64,000 bases of DNA from Rugalucina vietnamica (Eukaryota; Mollusca; Bivalvia; Lucinida; Lucinidae): the NCBI GenBank assembly GCA_964017185.1, contig OZ024880.1, forward strand, positions 34,686,329 to 34,750,328, written 5' to 3'. Positions within the stretch are counted from its first letter, which is position 1, and the number at the start of each line of letters is the position of its first letter. The position numbers and the translations under genes were made by a program. Below are positions 1 through 11,534 of this stretch, piece by piece. The notes beneath the pieces are model-generated. The model was not told where the DNA came from. It saw only the letters and a program-made list of their open reading frames with translations, and did not search any database.

Positions 1-54
1 TTACTGTACATCTCTGAATCGACTGTACATCAACCCTAATGATTATACTTTGTA

Positions 55-540
55 TGATCTGTGCACGTAGGAAGACATGGAGTTACTATGTAAACGTTTC
101 TAAGGAGACGCCGCGCATTTTCCATAGTGAAATGAGTGGAGAAGAAATTTCCAGATGCTGAATACGGGTTTGTAATTAGTACATACAAATATACTGTAAT
201 ATTGTGTAAAATTTCTGTTTTTGATCTTTGATCTTTGCTGAATATATACGCGTTCGCTCAATAAATGAGTTCCAAAGATGACCATCTTAATTAGAATTCT
301 TCTGTTTGTTGATCGAATTTTTAACCATTGTGATTACATACCTAATAAAGCTTCTAGTATGGTCGATCAGCATGTATGCCTAATTACCCACTGCCATGAA
401 ACATTATGCTACTTGTGCTCACCACCAGCAGTTAAGGGTATTTATATTCTGACAATAGCGTGCAAATTAAATGCAATTTTCTTGACATGCATATTTTAAA
501 TGCTTTACACTAATGAGGAATTCGATATAAATATGTATCG
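55..540. repeat. Left copy of tandem segmental duplication, part 1
   Basis: This block matches 5020-5510 in the same orientation over most of its length. The clearest shared stretches are GTTACTATGTAAA near the start, TGTAAAATTTCTGTTTTT, and a long near-identical run from the CGATCAGCATGTATGCCTA motif to CTTGACATGCATATTTTAAA. No reading frame is kept between the copies, so it looks non-coding. Confidence 0.75.
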
Positions 541-924
541 AGCGTCGTTGGAACGATTACATCTAAATATTCGAACTTCAATAGCTCGGAAGTTGTTTTT
601 ATATTGATACAATGCAATTTAAGGAAAGAGTGCAACATAAGACGGTTTTAATTGGACTATTGTATAGTATTGTAGTAACATAGTAGATAGTATGTGTTTT
701 GATGTAAATGACCTTGAACAAATGAGGCATTGGTGAATGATTAAAATGATTGACAGGTTCTGTCTACTGTATATCATCGAACGCTGTTACATGCATCTTA
801 CTTACGAAACATCAAACACACTCTATCACTGGTTTCCACTATTCTGAAATCGAGGAATCTCAATAAAAACAAGAGTGCAAATGGTCCTTTAAACGCCGAT
901 TTGACGTGGGCCAAGTTCTGTTCT

Positions 925-1155
925 TGTACTTGTGATTCTGCTGAGGGTGATGTTAGGATGCCGTAAAACCGGTTTAAGCCCCCCCCCCCCTTAGAAATTA
1001 TATATTTCTCACCGCTCTAAGGTGGTACTTCTGTAGTGGTTTATTTTTGTTTTATATTTTGATGTGGAATTTGGTGTTATTCATGTTCGTGTTCATATAT
1101 TCGTTTAAGTTCGGGTAACTGAGCCGCCATCTATAGTGAAATAGCTGCTCTATAG
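925..1155 (+). repeat. Penelope-like element 3' tail fragment
   Basis: This is a diverged, 5'-truncated copy of the 3' untranslated tail seen downstream of the Penelope-like reverse transcriptase at 17.9-19.7 kb. The order of shared motifs is a CTGAGGGTGA start, ACCGGTTTAAGCCC, GGTGGTACTTCTGTAGTGG, and GGTAACTGAGCCGCCA followed by AATAGCTGCTC. A C-rich tract of about 12 cytosines interrupts it near 980. It has no coding part. Confidence 0.7.
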
Positions 1156-1159
1156 TGAA

Positions 1160-1440
1160 ATAGCCGAGAAATTAGAAAATCGTAATCGGTTTAGATTCAT
1201 TTTCTAACCAACGTTTAACGTAAATAAAATTAAAACTCTAAGTAGCCCCATTTGGATTATACTAGTCATTGTATCGACTACCCTGTTGAAAGATGCAAAG
1301 TGACAGTAATTCTCTTGAGCTTCACATTGCCAAATCTGTAGGGTCACCAAGAGGATTAAGTAGCGGAAACCGCTGTATGGCCCATCCCACTCTCATTAAT
1401 ATGTTCAGTTCTCTTAAAGGATCTCAGTTTTTATTCACTT
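1160..1440 (+). repeat. Ribozyme-bearing repeat, type A, decayed
   Basis: This copy belongs to the dispersed family also found at 5745-6070, 19985-20395 (minus) and 42727-44390. Shared landmarks are GGTTTAGATTCATTTTCTAACCAA, given here only by position (1188-1212), TGTATCGACTACCCTGTTGAAAG, and the trailer CTCATTAATATGTTC...AAAGGATCTCAG. The hammerhead near its end (1341-1383) keeps both stem I strands (GGGTCA and TGGCCC), but CTGATGA has changed to CCAAGAG, so it should not cleave. Confidence 0.75.
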
Positions 1441-2439
1441 AGCTTAAGATATGTTATCTTCGTAATAGTACTTTATTATTTTGGGTTTCCAAACTCTGGT
1501 TTTAAGATGGGATATAATATTGCACCAGTTCCTGATCATTGCTTATTTTTACCTTTAGCTTTTTTAGCCAGAGGATTTAATAATTCATATGGATCATTAT
1601 TGTCACGTTATTAAACCTCTTATTTTCAAATATTATGTGTTCATTCGTTACGGTACATGGTCAAACTAAATCGAGGGACATTATTTGAATAAATTGTATC
1701 GGACATAAGGCTACATGTATTAAATTAGGTTTGGAAAAAACACCTAATTTTCCTCGGAAGAACTTGTCAAAATGTGTTTTTTTCCGCAGATGGACATGGC
1801 GTTAATGGTAAAATACATGTGAGTATCTATTATACTCCAATTCCATCCTGGCTGTCTGACAATTTCTACAACCACACATTTGCATGTAACCACTGACCAG
1901 ACATTGTCATTACCATACAATGTGACCAGACATATTGGCTCTTTTAGCAAATATACAGCTTCCAATTATGGATATTAATACGTTATCTGGTGAAATAAAA
2001 GCTGAATTTAATGAGAATTGACAAGAAGGTCTTAAAATCTCCAAGACTAAGAATGAGCGATAATAAACACTGACTGTAGATATATCAATTCAAATAAACT
2101 TTTATATGTACATTTACATCACCAAATACGTACTTCCCAAAATATTGACATTTCTCGTCGACCAAACCTTTACATTTGACATTCTAGGAAGTATGGCCAT
2201 AGATCATTCTTACGTCATGTTCTTGCGTCATGAAAAACTAAAAATGACAAGAACTGTAATTGAAACGAACTTAAAAAAAAAACAACCCAGACACCTATTA
2301 AGAAATACAACACGCGTAAAGAACAAGAAGACTTGGTAGCCATACGGTCAACATCAACCGACAAGAAAGGATGACAGAATTAACAGTCAACATGATGATT
2401 AATCACAACAGAACCGTCTTGGAACGGTCAGTAAAATAC
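1441..2439. other. No recognisable gene
   Basis: AT-rich sequence with short unrelated reading frames on both strands. I see no domain, splice-consistent exon or named repeat here. Confidence 0.5.
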
Positions 2440-2895
2440 AGTAAATTTGCCAGAATTTATATTTTACGAATATTCGCGAATTTCCAAAGGATCTAACAAT
2501 TACTTTTATTTGCTATTACTGCAGCTGGTGTTGTGCCGTGTGGCGGCCCTAAAAAGTCTCCCCGTACATCATCCATAGTGCAGATTATATTTTCCTTTTG
2601 ATCCTTTGGGATCAGTGAATATATATGAAGTATTTCAAATTTTTATATGTGAAGAATCATCTTCTTAACGGTATTTTGATTATTTGGCCCCTTTGGGAAT
2701 TTGAGTCTTTGATTTAGACTACACAGATGTAAATTCTTGAAATTGCAGCAAAATGTCTGGCTTTCGCTTCCAGTTTTATAAAGGGTCACTGATGAAGGTT
2801 CATTACCCGAAATTGTACAATATGGCCCATCTTCTAGCTTCGTATTTTTACTGCTTCCAAAGGATCTAACAATTATTTTTATTTATTGCCTCGCG
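2440..2895 (+). repeat. Ribozyme-bearing repeat, type B, with partial tandem copy
   Basis: This repeat has a first unit boundary CCAAAGGATCTAACAATTAC near 2484 and the same boundary again near 2855, about 371 bp apart. That implies parts of two head-to-tail units. It contains the family-wide segment GTGTGGCGGCCCTAAAAAGT and CATCATCCATAGTGCAGATT, and an intact hammerhead fold at 2783-2828. Tandem units with one ribozyme each are the layout expected of a retrozyme, a non-autonomous element copied through circular RNA. Confidence 0.75.
2783..2828 (+). ncRNA. Type I hammerhead ribozyme, core intact
   Basis: The strands fold as stem I GGGTCA (2783-2788) with TGGCCC (2823-2828), six pairs including one U-G. 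The core CTGATGA follows at 2789-2795. Stem II is AGGT and ACCC around the loop TCATT, with three standard pairs plus an A-C at the core end. GAA comes next, then stem III ATTG and CAAT with the two-base loop TA. The residue before the cleavage point is A, so cleavage is predicted between 2822 and 2823. The very short stem III matches metazoan type I hammerheads, which often work as dimers. All invariant core bases are present. Activity is inferred from the fold. Confidence 0.85.
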
Positions 2896-3479
2896 AATTC
2901 AAGATTCGCGATAATAGGAATCTTAATATATCATAAAGACTACAAGAACACTCATCTGCGAATTCAATACTTCGCGAGTAATTCGAAAATAGAAAATTCG
3001 CGACATAAATAACACGCGATTTTTTTTTTCGGTACTGATAGGCTTAACCTGATTCTTTGGGGCCCACTTCCTTTCTGCAGACAGTTTCGCATATCGTTAT
3101 CATTCTGGAAAAATCTACATTTAAAAGAAGGTTTGATGGGGTGAAGGTATAAACCAATAATACATAAAATAATTGATTTTAAGAATTCATTTATTTTCAT
3201 TTTCATCAATATTGATCAGATAAACATTTATGGTTAATAGGAAAAATACCTAGTCGTTTGGAACATATTTCCTTTAATTCAGATAATGGTCAGATTATAT
3301 CAATTTATGTCGTGTTCAGGTAGTGTTCTCCATAATGGAACACATAGTACAAAATTTGAAACGAAGACAATATACCTGATGGTATTCTAGCTCAGTATCC
3401 TTTTGACAGGGTCAAATGGACTATTTATCATGCTTTTATATATATTTACTACAATCGTTTCAGGGCGATTATATAATGC
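2896..3479. other. No recognisable gene; TTCGCGA-rich patch
   Basis: Between about 2885 and 3025 there are several copies of TTCGCGA or CGCGAATT, and another lies at 2470. This is more than neighbouring AT-rich sequence shows. It may be a small foldback relic. Nothing coding is recognised. Confidence 0.4.
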
Positions 3480-4130
3480 GTGGAACACCTACTAGTGGCT
3501 TTCAATTTGCTCATGGGCGAAATGCCTGAATGTTAATTGCCTAAAGGTGTCATTTATTTACCAGACAGATTCATATTTATCGAGTTGCTGAGAATAATTG
3601 CCGTTTATACTTCTTTGTCACAGTGTCATAAATCTGGACATAGTTTAACTCATTAGTTTATTCGTCAAATTCTTAAGTATATTTGTATAACAGTAATATC
3701 TGAAATGTGTCCTTAACTCCTGGGTATTCACGAACGTATGTCTGCTTACTGTTCTCGACAAGTGAACATGATCTAATGTTGATTGTTTTCTTAGCAATTA
3801 ATGCGATGGGATTTGCTGACAGTATCTCGAATTGTGTAGTGCCATTGTATAAAAGACTGAGTATAAATGAAAGCAGATTCAAGACCAAGACCCTCTAGTG
3901 CAAACTTTAAAGGTCACTTTAAGCTGGATCTAAGCTAGATTACAAAACAATGCATAGATGCTGCACCGTTTCATATCGGACCCACATCAGTTTGCCTGAA
4001 CAGTCTATTAGTTAGTTTTGTAAATGGTGTTAGTAACTTTACTTCACGTTTCCTTCCGATTACATTTTACCGCAGTGAATTTCATGTTTTAAATCAGATT
4101 TCTCATGATCTAGAGGTATTACAACATCGA
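3480..4130. repeat. Left copy of tandem segmental duplication, part 2
   Basis: This block aligns in the same orientation with 9125-9800. Both contain CACCTACTAGT, GGTGTCATTTAT, ATAATTGC, TGTCTGCTTACTGTTCTCG and CATGATCTAATGTTGATTG. The copies differ by small indels and many substitutions. No frame is preserved, so the conserved text is not evidence for a protein. Confidence 0.75.
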
Positions 4131-4374
4131 CGTAAGGCACCGTGATGAATATGATATATGGGTACAGGTCATATCCACTGCAACTTCTTTTTTAAATTTA
4201 TTTAGTCTGAATCCGGTTTATAATTGGTCATACAAGCTTATACAAGCTCGCACTGTATTGACTGATTAGAACATATGGTTGCAGCTACTGCATCTCTTGT
4301 GCAAATACTTTCAGCGACAAGTGTACTTTGGTAAAAGTAATTGATATGCATTTCGTGTGCACCATGGTCCAATA

Positions 4375-4480
4375 TTGCACTTTCATGTGGCGGTCATGAA
4401 AAGTATTCCCGTACATCATCCATAGTGCAGATTATATTGTCCTTATTGCACATTTGAACCGCCTATACAATTTATGAAAG
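4375..4480 (+). repeat. Fragment of ribozyme-bearing repeat without the ribozyme
   Basis: This fragment shares GTGGCGGTCATGAAAAGT and CATCATCCATAGTGCAGATT with the repeats at 2530-2600 and 43040-43110. It stops before the hammerhead part. Confidence 0.6.
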
Positions 4481-5019
4481 TGTGGTATAACGGGCTATTT
4501 ATTTATGGACATGTTTTCCCGATGCTCTGACTAATTGCGCCAGATAGTTATCGTATAGGGTCTGCCCACCCGTACAGCCAATGTTATCCAAATTTAGGTG
4601 CAGCGCTATATTACAATAAACATGTACGTTCTATATCGTTCAAGGTATAATGGACCAAATATGCAATGATGTATATGTACAGTCATGTAATTTATCTTAG
4701 GAAGTCCATAGCATTAATTCATCTCTCGGTAAGCGAGATATTTCTTTGTCCATCATCCATTAAAACTAGATCATTAGGTGACCTTTCATTATGTGTAAAT
4801 AATGAGGCAAGTGAATCCTCGTGCAATGAAATGAAGCGCATTCCTAGAATTTATACTATTTCCGGCGTTAGTGATTGGCGATTGCTGTCCAGGTCTTTCG
4901 AAAACGTGTTCGTGTCAACATTGCAAGATATAATAGAACTAGAATTACATATACCCGAATGATATATATTTTTCATGATATTTGCATTCAGCAAGATATC
5001 ACACTGTGATAATTTATAC
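4481..5019. other. No recognisable gene; one unassigned 98-codon frame
   Basis: An open frame runs on + from 4666 to 4962. Its C-terminal half is serine-rich with several cysteines, but I recognise no domain and see no matching frame in the second copy of the duplication. It is probably a chance frame. Confidence 0.3.
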
Positions 5020-5510
5020 TACGTTGGTGTTACTATGTAAAAGTTTCTACAGAGAAGCCGGTCACTTTCCAAAGTGAAATGAATGTAAAACACATTTTCA
5101 GATGTTGAACAAGGGTTTGTAATAAGTACACATAAATATATTGCAAACATTTGTAAAATTTCTGTTTTTGAGCTTTATTGTTTCGTTCAGTGTATGTCCT
5201 CAAACTATTGCCATATTTTTGTTGAATGTGCGTTTGCTATAAATAATGTGTTTTAATAGTGACCATCTTAAACATAAAGTTTTGTTGACCGTATTTTTTC
5301 ATTGTGATTAAAGTTCTAAATAATCTGTAATTACGATCGATCAGCATGTATGCCTAATTACCCACTGACATGAAACATTATGCTACTTGTGCTAAGGGTA
5401 TTTATATTCTGACAATAGCGTGCAAATTAAATGCAATTTTCTTGACATGCATATTTTAAATACTATACACTAATGATGAATTCGATCTAAATCTGTATCG
5501 AGCTATGTTA
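5020..5510. repeat. Right copy of tandem segmental duplication, part 1
   Basis: This is the second copy of 55-540 in direct orientation. The stretch around 5336-5462 is almost identical to 361-484, apart from deletion of a short CACCACCAGCAG-like piece. It marks the start of the second duplicated unit. Confidence 0.75.
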
Positions 5511-5744
5511 GAACGCTTACATCAATCCGAATTTCAATAGGCTCTAGAAAAACAGTACAAAATAAAATGATCCATATTTGTCATAGGCATGTATAATTAT
5601 ATATATGCGTATACTTCAACGAATTCAAGACATGTCGTAGATACTCACACCTTTGTATACTTAAACATTTAATCATTTTGTGCATCCATTTTATTGCAAA
5701 TTATCAAAGAGGATATCAAATACGCAGGCAAATCATTCAACAAA

Positions 5745-6070
5745 ACTGACAAAAGTTTTCCTGTACATCACCCATAGTGTCGATTATATTTTCCTTTTGG
5801 TGCTTTGAGATCAAAGAGGATATTCTGAGAAATCAGAAAATTATTATTGATTTAGATACATTTTCTAACCAACATTTAATATATTCGTCCCCATTTGGAT
5901 AGTATTTGTCTTTGTATCGACCACCCTACTGAAAGGTGCAAAATTGTCTTTGGCTCCATGTCAAATCTAAAGGATCACTGATGAGGCTTAAGTAGCCGAA
6001 ACCATGGTATGGCCCATCCCCATTCTCATTAATATGTTTGCTCATGAAGAAACTCAGTTTTGATTTAATT
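5745..6070 (+). repeat. Ribozyme-bearing repeat, type A
   Basis: A near-complete unit runs from a CTGTACATCACCCATAGTG-like start, through the GATCAAAGAGGATATTCTGAGAAATCAG region, to the trailer after the ribozyme. It carries the intact hammerhead at 5972-6015. I see no protein-coding potential. Confidence 0.75.
5972..6015 (+). ncRNA. Type I hammerhead ribozyme, core intact
   Basis: Stem I is GGATCA (5972-5977) with TGGCCC (6010-6015), where one A-C mismatch weakens the outer half. The core is CTGATGA (5978-5984). Stem II is GGCT and AGCC around TAAGT. GAA is followed by the self-complementary stem III ACCATGGT, and the residue before cleavage is A. Cleavage is predicted between 6009 and 6010. 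Because stem III is palindromic, two molecules could pair there and form a dimeric ribozyme. Confidence 0.82.
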
Positions 6071-6928
6071 TACACAATATTGAAAATTGGTTTGATGAAA
6101 TTTGTTTTACGTGTGTATTGATGACAGGATTTATACGTGAGCTTAAGTCCCGTTTGAACTGCCCTTTGTTGCCAATGGTGGATTTTTTTTTCGGAATTAT
6201 CACTGCCCCGTCAGCTTTCGAAGAAGTAAATCGAACTACAAGTCGGTCATACATGTATATGTCTGATTTGACAATTATAACATATCCAACTTGTTTTGGA
6301 TGTAATTAACATTCATGCAGCGATTAATACGCAATCTCACCACGATCATTAACAGGCTTAATAAACGCCCTGATGCTCACCCTATGCCCAATTATGTTTA
6401 ACGAAAAAGAAGAAAAAAACACCTGCTCTAGGATTCATATATAAAGCGCAAAAATACTATGCGTTATGATATAGATTTCTACGGTTGTGGTACACGTATA
6501 TGTCTTAGGATCTCTTTTTGTCAATTTCCATTTCGTCCTTAGTTCATGACGTGATAAGTAAATCTGACAAACGAAATAACTTTTCGATCGTATATGTATT
6601 TCACGCAGCTGAGAAACACATGGTACGGAATGGGTGACACACAATGCAATTCTGGGCAAAGTAGAGGTGAGAAATTTGAGTTTTCCCCTATAGCGTTTGA
6701 CTGATAGATAAGTGCAGACAGTGGAGGAATTAAACCTTTATTGAATGAAAGTAACATATAATAATAAGTAATTCAGGTTATTTCGTTTTCGCGAACACTT
6801 CAGAAAAATGAACATATAGTACTTCCATCACAATAACATTGAAGTGTTTGCGAAAACGAAATAACCGGGATTTCTTACTTTCTTTCAATAAATGCTCAAT
6901 TTCTGCATTGTCTGCACCTATCAATAAA
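6071..6928. other. No recognisable gene; short inverted repeat at 6777-6865
   Basis: GGTTATTTCGTTTTCGC near 6777 is matched in reverse complement by GCGAAAACGAAATAACC near 6851, around an inner part containing ACACTTCAG and TGAAGTGT. This makes a small foldback of about 90 bp. Nothing coding is recognised. Confidence 0.5.
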
Positions 6929-8275
6929 GCCTAGGTTACATTTGCCCTACGATTAACTTGCGATGATCGTACGATGCCATTTTTTGCATTTTCGTGCGGT
7001 CTCCGCAGGGTGACCCTACGATGCCCTTACGATTCTACGGCTTCCTACGGCTTCCTACGACTTCCTATGGCTTCCTACGATCTCCGTAGCCTCTACGATT
7101 TTGTAGTAGTCTGCACTTTTACAAATTTTAAAAATCGTAAGACCGTAGCCCGTAGACACGTCGTAGGTAGCATCATCGTACGGGCGCCTTACGGAAACCC
7201 TGCGATGATCGTGCGGTCACCGCACGGTTTTATGATAATTTGGGGACTAAAATAATAAGATAATCGTAGACCTTTAGGGTGATCGTGCGGCATCCGTACG
7301 GTTATATCACAAGACACCTAACATCGTACGGCTATCGTAGGGAGACCGCAAGAAATCGTAAGGACTCCGTACGATTTCAACTTAAAGTGTGCGGAGACCC
7401 TTTGATTTCCCTACGATCTCCAAACAGTTCCAACTCAGGACATCGAAGATAGAACAAGAAATCGAACGATGCCCGTATGAATTGTAAACACCTACGTCGT
7501 AGCCCATGATCACATTCGATTTTTAAAAAATCGTAGGGAAATCGCGGACCGAAAAATCGTACAATGATCGGGGCAAATGTAACCTACTAGGCATGACCCC
7601 TTGCGGCCTCCTTACGATCACTGTACTATTTTTGTTCCCAAATTATCATAAAAAAATCGTGCGGTGACCGCTAGATTACCGCAGGGTATCCGTACGGTGC
7701 CCGTATGATGCCCTACGACGTGTCTACGGTCTACGGTCTTACGATTTTAAAATTTGTAATAATGCAGACTATTACAAGATCGTAGAGGCTACGGAGATCG
7801 TAGGAAGTCGTAGAATCGTAGGGACATCGTAAGGTCACCCTGCGGAGGCCGCACGAAAATGCAAAAAATGGCATCGTACGATCATCGCAAGCTAATCGTA
7901 GGCCAAATGTAACCAATGCATCAGTCAGAAGTCCAAGGGACTCCGTACGATACCCACTAACAGTCTGCGGAGACCCTACGACTACCGTGCGGCCTCCTTG
8001 CGTTTTGTATCAAAACGTATAGGGACTCCGTACGGACAACGCACGGGATCCGTACGATATCTACGTACTAACTGCGGAGACATACGACTGTCGTACGATC
8101 GCCTTGCGTTTTTGTATGAGAACGTCGACAAATGGCAGATCAAAAAATCGCACGATGCCCGTATGAATTGTTAACACATACGTCGTAGCCCACGATCTTC
8201 TACGATGTCTAAAAATCGTAGAGAAAACCGCAGACCGAAAAATCGTACGATGATCGGGGCAAATGTAACCTAGGC
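6929..8275. mobile_element. Composite foldback element saturated with CGTA-like motifs
   Basis: The outer ends are inverted repeats: GCCTAGGTTACATTTGCCC at the left and its reverse complement at the right. Within it, about 6929-7250 is mirrored by about 7690-7912, and a further right-type end lies at 7573-7590. The outer element therefore holds at least one more inverted copy. The text consists largely of TCGTACG, CCTACGA, TCGTAGG and CCGTACGG motifs. No transposase is present. Open frames inside simply translate the repeated motif. Confidence 0.8.
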
Positions 8276-8724
8276 TTAAGTAAAGGAAACGCTATAGGTG
8301 AAAATTCGAAAATCTAACCTCAACTTCGGCCTCAATTGTATTGTGTGTCGCCGATCACTGATCGGTTTGTATGTAAACAATACCACGTGATTCTCAAGCC
8401 AGTTATTACTTGAGCATCAGAGCGTTTGGTAGGTGTTGTCAAGAATAAGATTAAAGAAAGAAGTAAAATGACGTCCTTAAAACATGTACATGTTACAGAA
8501 GAAATATTACGAGGCTTAACACATCGTGTAGTCACTTTTGTTTATGCATGTACACTAAGCCATTTGCGCTATATATATCCATACATATTCAATGCCTTAA
8601 AGACGTCCTCTACTTCAGGTAATGTGGTGTTTCATTGTTACCCGTTATAAACTGGCGGAATTCCCTACAAAAAGCCCTATCTTGGTGGTTTTCTGGATAA
8701 TTAGCACCTACCTGGCTGGGGCCA

Positions 8725-8995
8725 GATAAAGTACAATTATCATATGACGTCGCTGTTTGCCAGTGAATAACGTCATGTAATAAAACTTGTTATAACCACA
8801 CGTGTCTTAAACACTTTTGCGAGAATACGTAACGTCATTGACGGCGTCCGTAAAAACAAAATGAATTTTCATTGAAAATATGATCACTTTGAAGACGATA
8901 AATTCCTATTTTAAAAGTAATATGATAAAACGACTCGTGGTCATTTCATATGAAATTTATTAAACTCACGGAATTGACCACTCGTGTAAGACCCT
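8725..8995. mobile_element. Foldback MITE, ACTCGTGGTCATTTCAT family
   Basis: This copy shares TATCATATGACGTCGCTGTTT, described here by position 8738-8758, and ACTCGTGGTCATTTCAT, then CCACTCGTGTAAGA, with 61195-61400. It contains the internal inverted pair CATTTCATATGAAAT and ACTCGTGGTCA against TGACCACTCGT. It is non-coding. Confidence 0.6.
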
Positions 8996-9124
8996 CTATT
9001 TATTATATACATGGTATATATGATTTTGAATACCACCTTTGCGGAAGCCAAATACCACTTAGGGTTCTTATCTGTTTTCTACTCGGGGTCATTAAGGTGT
9101 TTTGAAATTCATGTATGTCTAGAG

Positions 9125-9800
9125 AGACGGTTGTATAGTACCTGGCCCACCTACTAGTCGCTTTGTTTATTTTGCTCATGAGCAATATGCCTCAATGTTA
9201 ATTGTCTAACGGTGTCATTTATGTACCAGAGAGAATCATATTATTGAGTTTCTGATAATAATTGCTGTTCGTACTACATTGTTGTAGTGTCATAAATCTG
9301 GACATAGTAAAAACTCATTATTTTATCCGTCAGCCTCTTAAGTATATTTATATATAACTAATATCTGAAATGTGTCCTTAACTCATGGGAATTCACGAAC
9401 TTATGTCTGCTTACTGTTCTCGACAAGTCAACATGATCTAATGTTGATTGTTTTCTTAACGATTAATCCGATGGGATTTACTGACATTATCTCGCAGTTT
9501 GTAGACTCATAGTTTTATAAGACAGTGTGAATGAATGCAGACTCTAGACCAAGACACTCTAGAGTGCAAAGCTGAATCTAAGCTAGATTACAAAATAATG
9601 TGTGGATTCTATAACCGTCTGATTGCACCCTTTCATATCGGCTCCATATCAGTTTGTCTGAACAGTCTAAATTGACATATTTATTAGTTTGATAAATGGT
9701 TTTGGTACCTTGACTTCATGTTTCCTTCCGACTACATTTACCACAGTGAATTTCATGTTACAGATCAGATTTCTAATGACCTCGAGACATTGAAATATCG
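9125..9800. repeat. Right copy of tandem segmental duplication, part 2
   Basis: This is the second copy of 3480-4130, in direct orientation. Its offset from the left copy is about 5.65 kb. Subtracting the 1.35 kb CGTA foldback element leaves about 4.3 kb, consistent with the foldback element inserting into the right unit after the duplication. Confidence 0.75.
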
Positions 9801-9884
9801 ACGTTAGTTAAGGGCTTAAAGCGAGGCCTAAATGCTCGCCCTTAGTCTGTTGAGATTTAAAAACTTAGATTGGTTCGGTATATA

Positions 9885-11400
9885 AGAGGTTCTGGATGGG
9901 GGGGGGTCCTGGTCTTCACTAATCACTAAAAATTTAGCCATTTATTCACTGTCATTAAAATTTTGGCTTATTCATTAAAATTAGCTCGATTATTCATTAA
10001 AATAATTGAGCCGCATCGTGAGAAAACCGGATTTTTGCCTAGGCGAAAACAAAGGCGCTGATCAGCGCTTTTGTTTTCGCTACTCGGATAGTATAATTCC
10101 TCTTCTACTCATAGCCAAAATTTCAAGTATCTAGCCTGCTCCTGTGACTGTACAGACCGATTTGTGTCGCGTCTGGTTGGAAACCCCGAAGACCGGTTTT
10201 CTCGCGTCGCGGCTCATATGATAATTACTAGTCACGCCTTCTTCGCCCAGCTAATATCCCTAAGCAAATAAAGGCATCCCTTATCTCAAGCCACAAGGAC
10301 TAGTTCCATGATATTAAATTGTAGACTGCTGAGTGCAACCTTGATATAAACATATTGAGAGAAGCATAATTATATACTCTACTAGACCACAAAGCCTCAT
10401 AGAAACTTTCCGAAACAGTATACCAATCTTTTTTCGGAAAACCCCTTTTAAATCTGTTGGGAGTATAATCCCCTCCACCTTAAATACTGAATACGCCTTA
10501 AGTTTTACCCTGAATCTTTCTCCTCAATTATGAATACCAAAGGTTATTTAAGAAAAATGGTAACTTCAGGGGTAAACGTTATAATAAAATACTGTTGCTT
10601 TTATTTAGTAAACTAGTTAGCATAGGAGTACTATGTGATGTATGGATATGTGCTTGTGCCTGATTGTACGATACATTTTATTAATGTCTTAAATACCGAG
10701 CGAGCGAAGCGAGCGAGGAAAAAAATATGTAGCGCCATATAAATTGCCAGATAGATTGCAATTACGTTCTTAGTGCTGCCTTGTTTCTGATTGCAAAAGA
10801 CACTGTAATTATGTTGTCATATAAAATAGCAAGATGATGTCCATCCACAGAAAAAATTATCATTATAAGATTGGAACATACATAATAAGGACAAAGTGGG
10901 ATAATAGAATAAAAAGAAAATACATATACATAAGCAAACAAAACAGTGAAATAGTATCTGGCTCAGTAAACATCCAGAATGATTTATTTTTCTCTGCCTT
11001 CAAATGACACATTTTTTTCAATTGGTCCATGAGGTGAGCCCCAACATGCTTGGCTTCAAGATATGTCTTTCCAAACATTCAAGGATTTCTGAAATACGAA
11101 TACAACATTTGAACTAAATCGGATCTGGGGGCGTCCAGACCCCAGAAAAAAAATGAAATTCTGGAATGTCAGGGAGGCCATATAAGACAATTCCATAGCC
11201 AAATTTTAGCATATTCATTATTCTTTAAAATGTTATTATTCACTATTCATTATATTATTCTGCTATTCATTAAAAATTTACATTTATTCATTACTCTTTA
11301 GAACCTTACTATTCACTAATCATTAAATGTTTTGCTCTTTATTCACTCTCATTAAAAATTTTAGGCCATTATTCATTAATAATTATACCCCATCCAGACC
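9885..11400. mobile_element. TTCATTAAA-saturated element with inverted ends
   Basis: The left end near 9887 reads GGTTCTGGATGGGG and the right end near 11385 reads CCCCATCCAGACCC, an inverted pair. Inside both ends lie dense variants of TATTCATTAAAA and TTATTCACT (9935-10010 and 11205-11380). A GAGCCGC-type MITE sits inside. A short non-coding AT-rich middle follows, with one GAGCGAAGCGAGCGAGG patch near 10700. Confidence 0.6.
10014..10216 (+). mobile_element. GAGCCGC foldback MITE
   Basis: The ends are the inverted pair TGAGCCGCATCGTGAGAAAA and its near complement TTTTCTCGCGTCGCGGCTCA. The inside has GCGAAAACAAAGGCGCTGAT facing CAGCGCTTTTGTTTTCGC, a shortened form of the family's central palindrome. 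The other arm holds the family's GTGACTGTACAG motif and a GGTTTGTGTC-like segment. It is non-autonomous. Confidence 0.8.
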
Positions 11401-11534
11401 CTCATATAAGCCTCGTACCGCGTTTACGGTGCAAGACAGAACAAAACAAAATGGCCTCGACGAACCAAACAATGCAATTTCATCAGTTTTCTAATCCTCA
11501 CGTGATAAACCCGTTTATTTTTGGTCATGGAAAT

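Noticed and set aside
4666-4962. 98-codon open frame as a cellular gene
   Set aside because: No recognised domain and no splice sites that I trust.
6974-7916. Two similar proteins on opposite strands in the CGTA-rich element
   Set aside because: They are the same text read from the two arms of the inverted repeat, not a gene pair.
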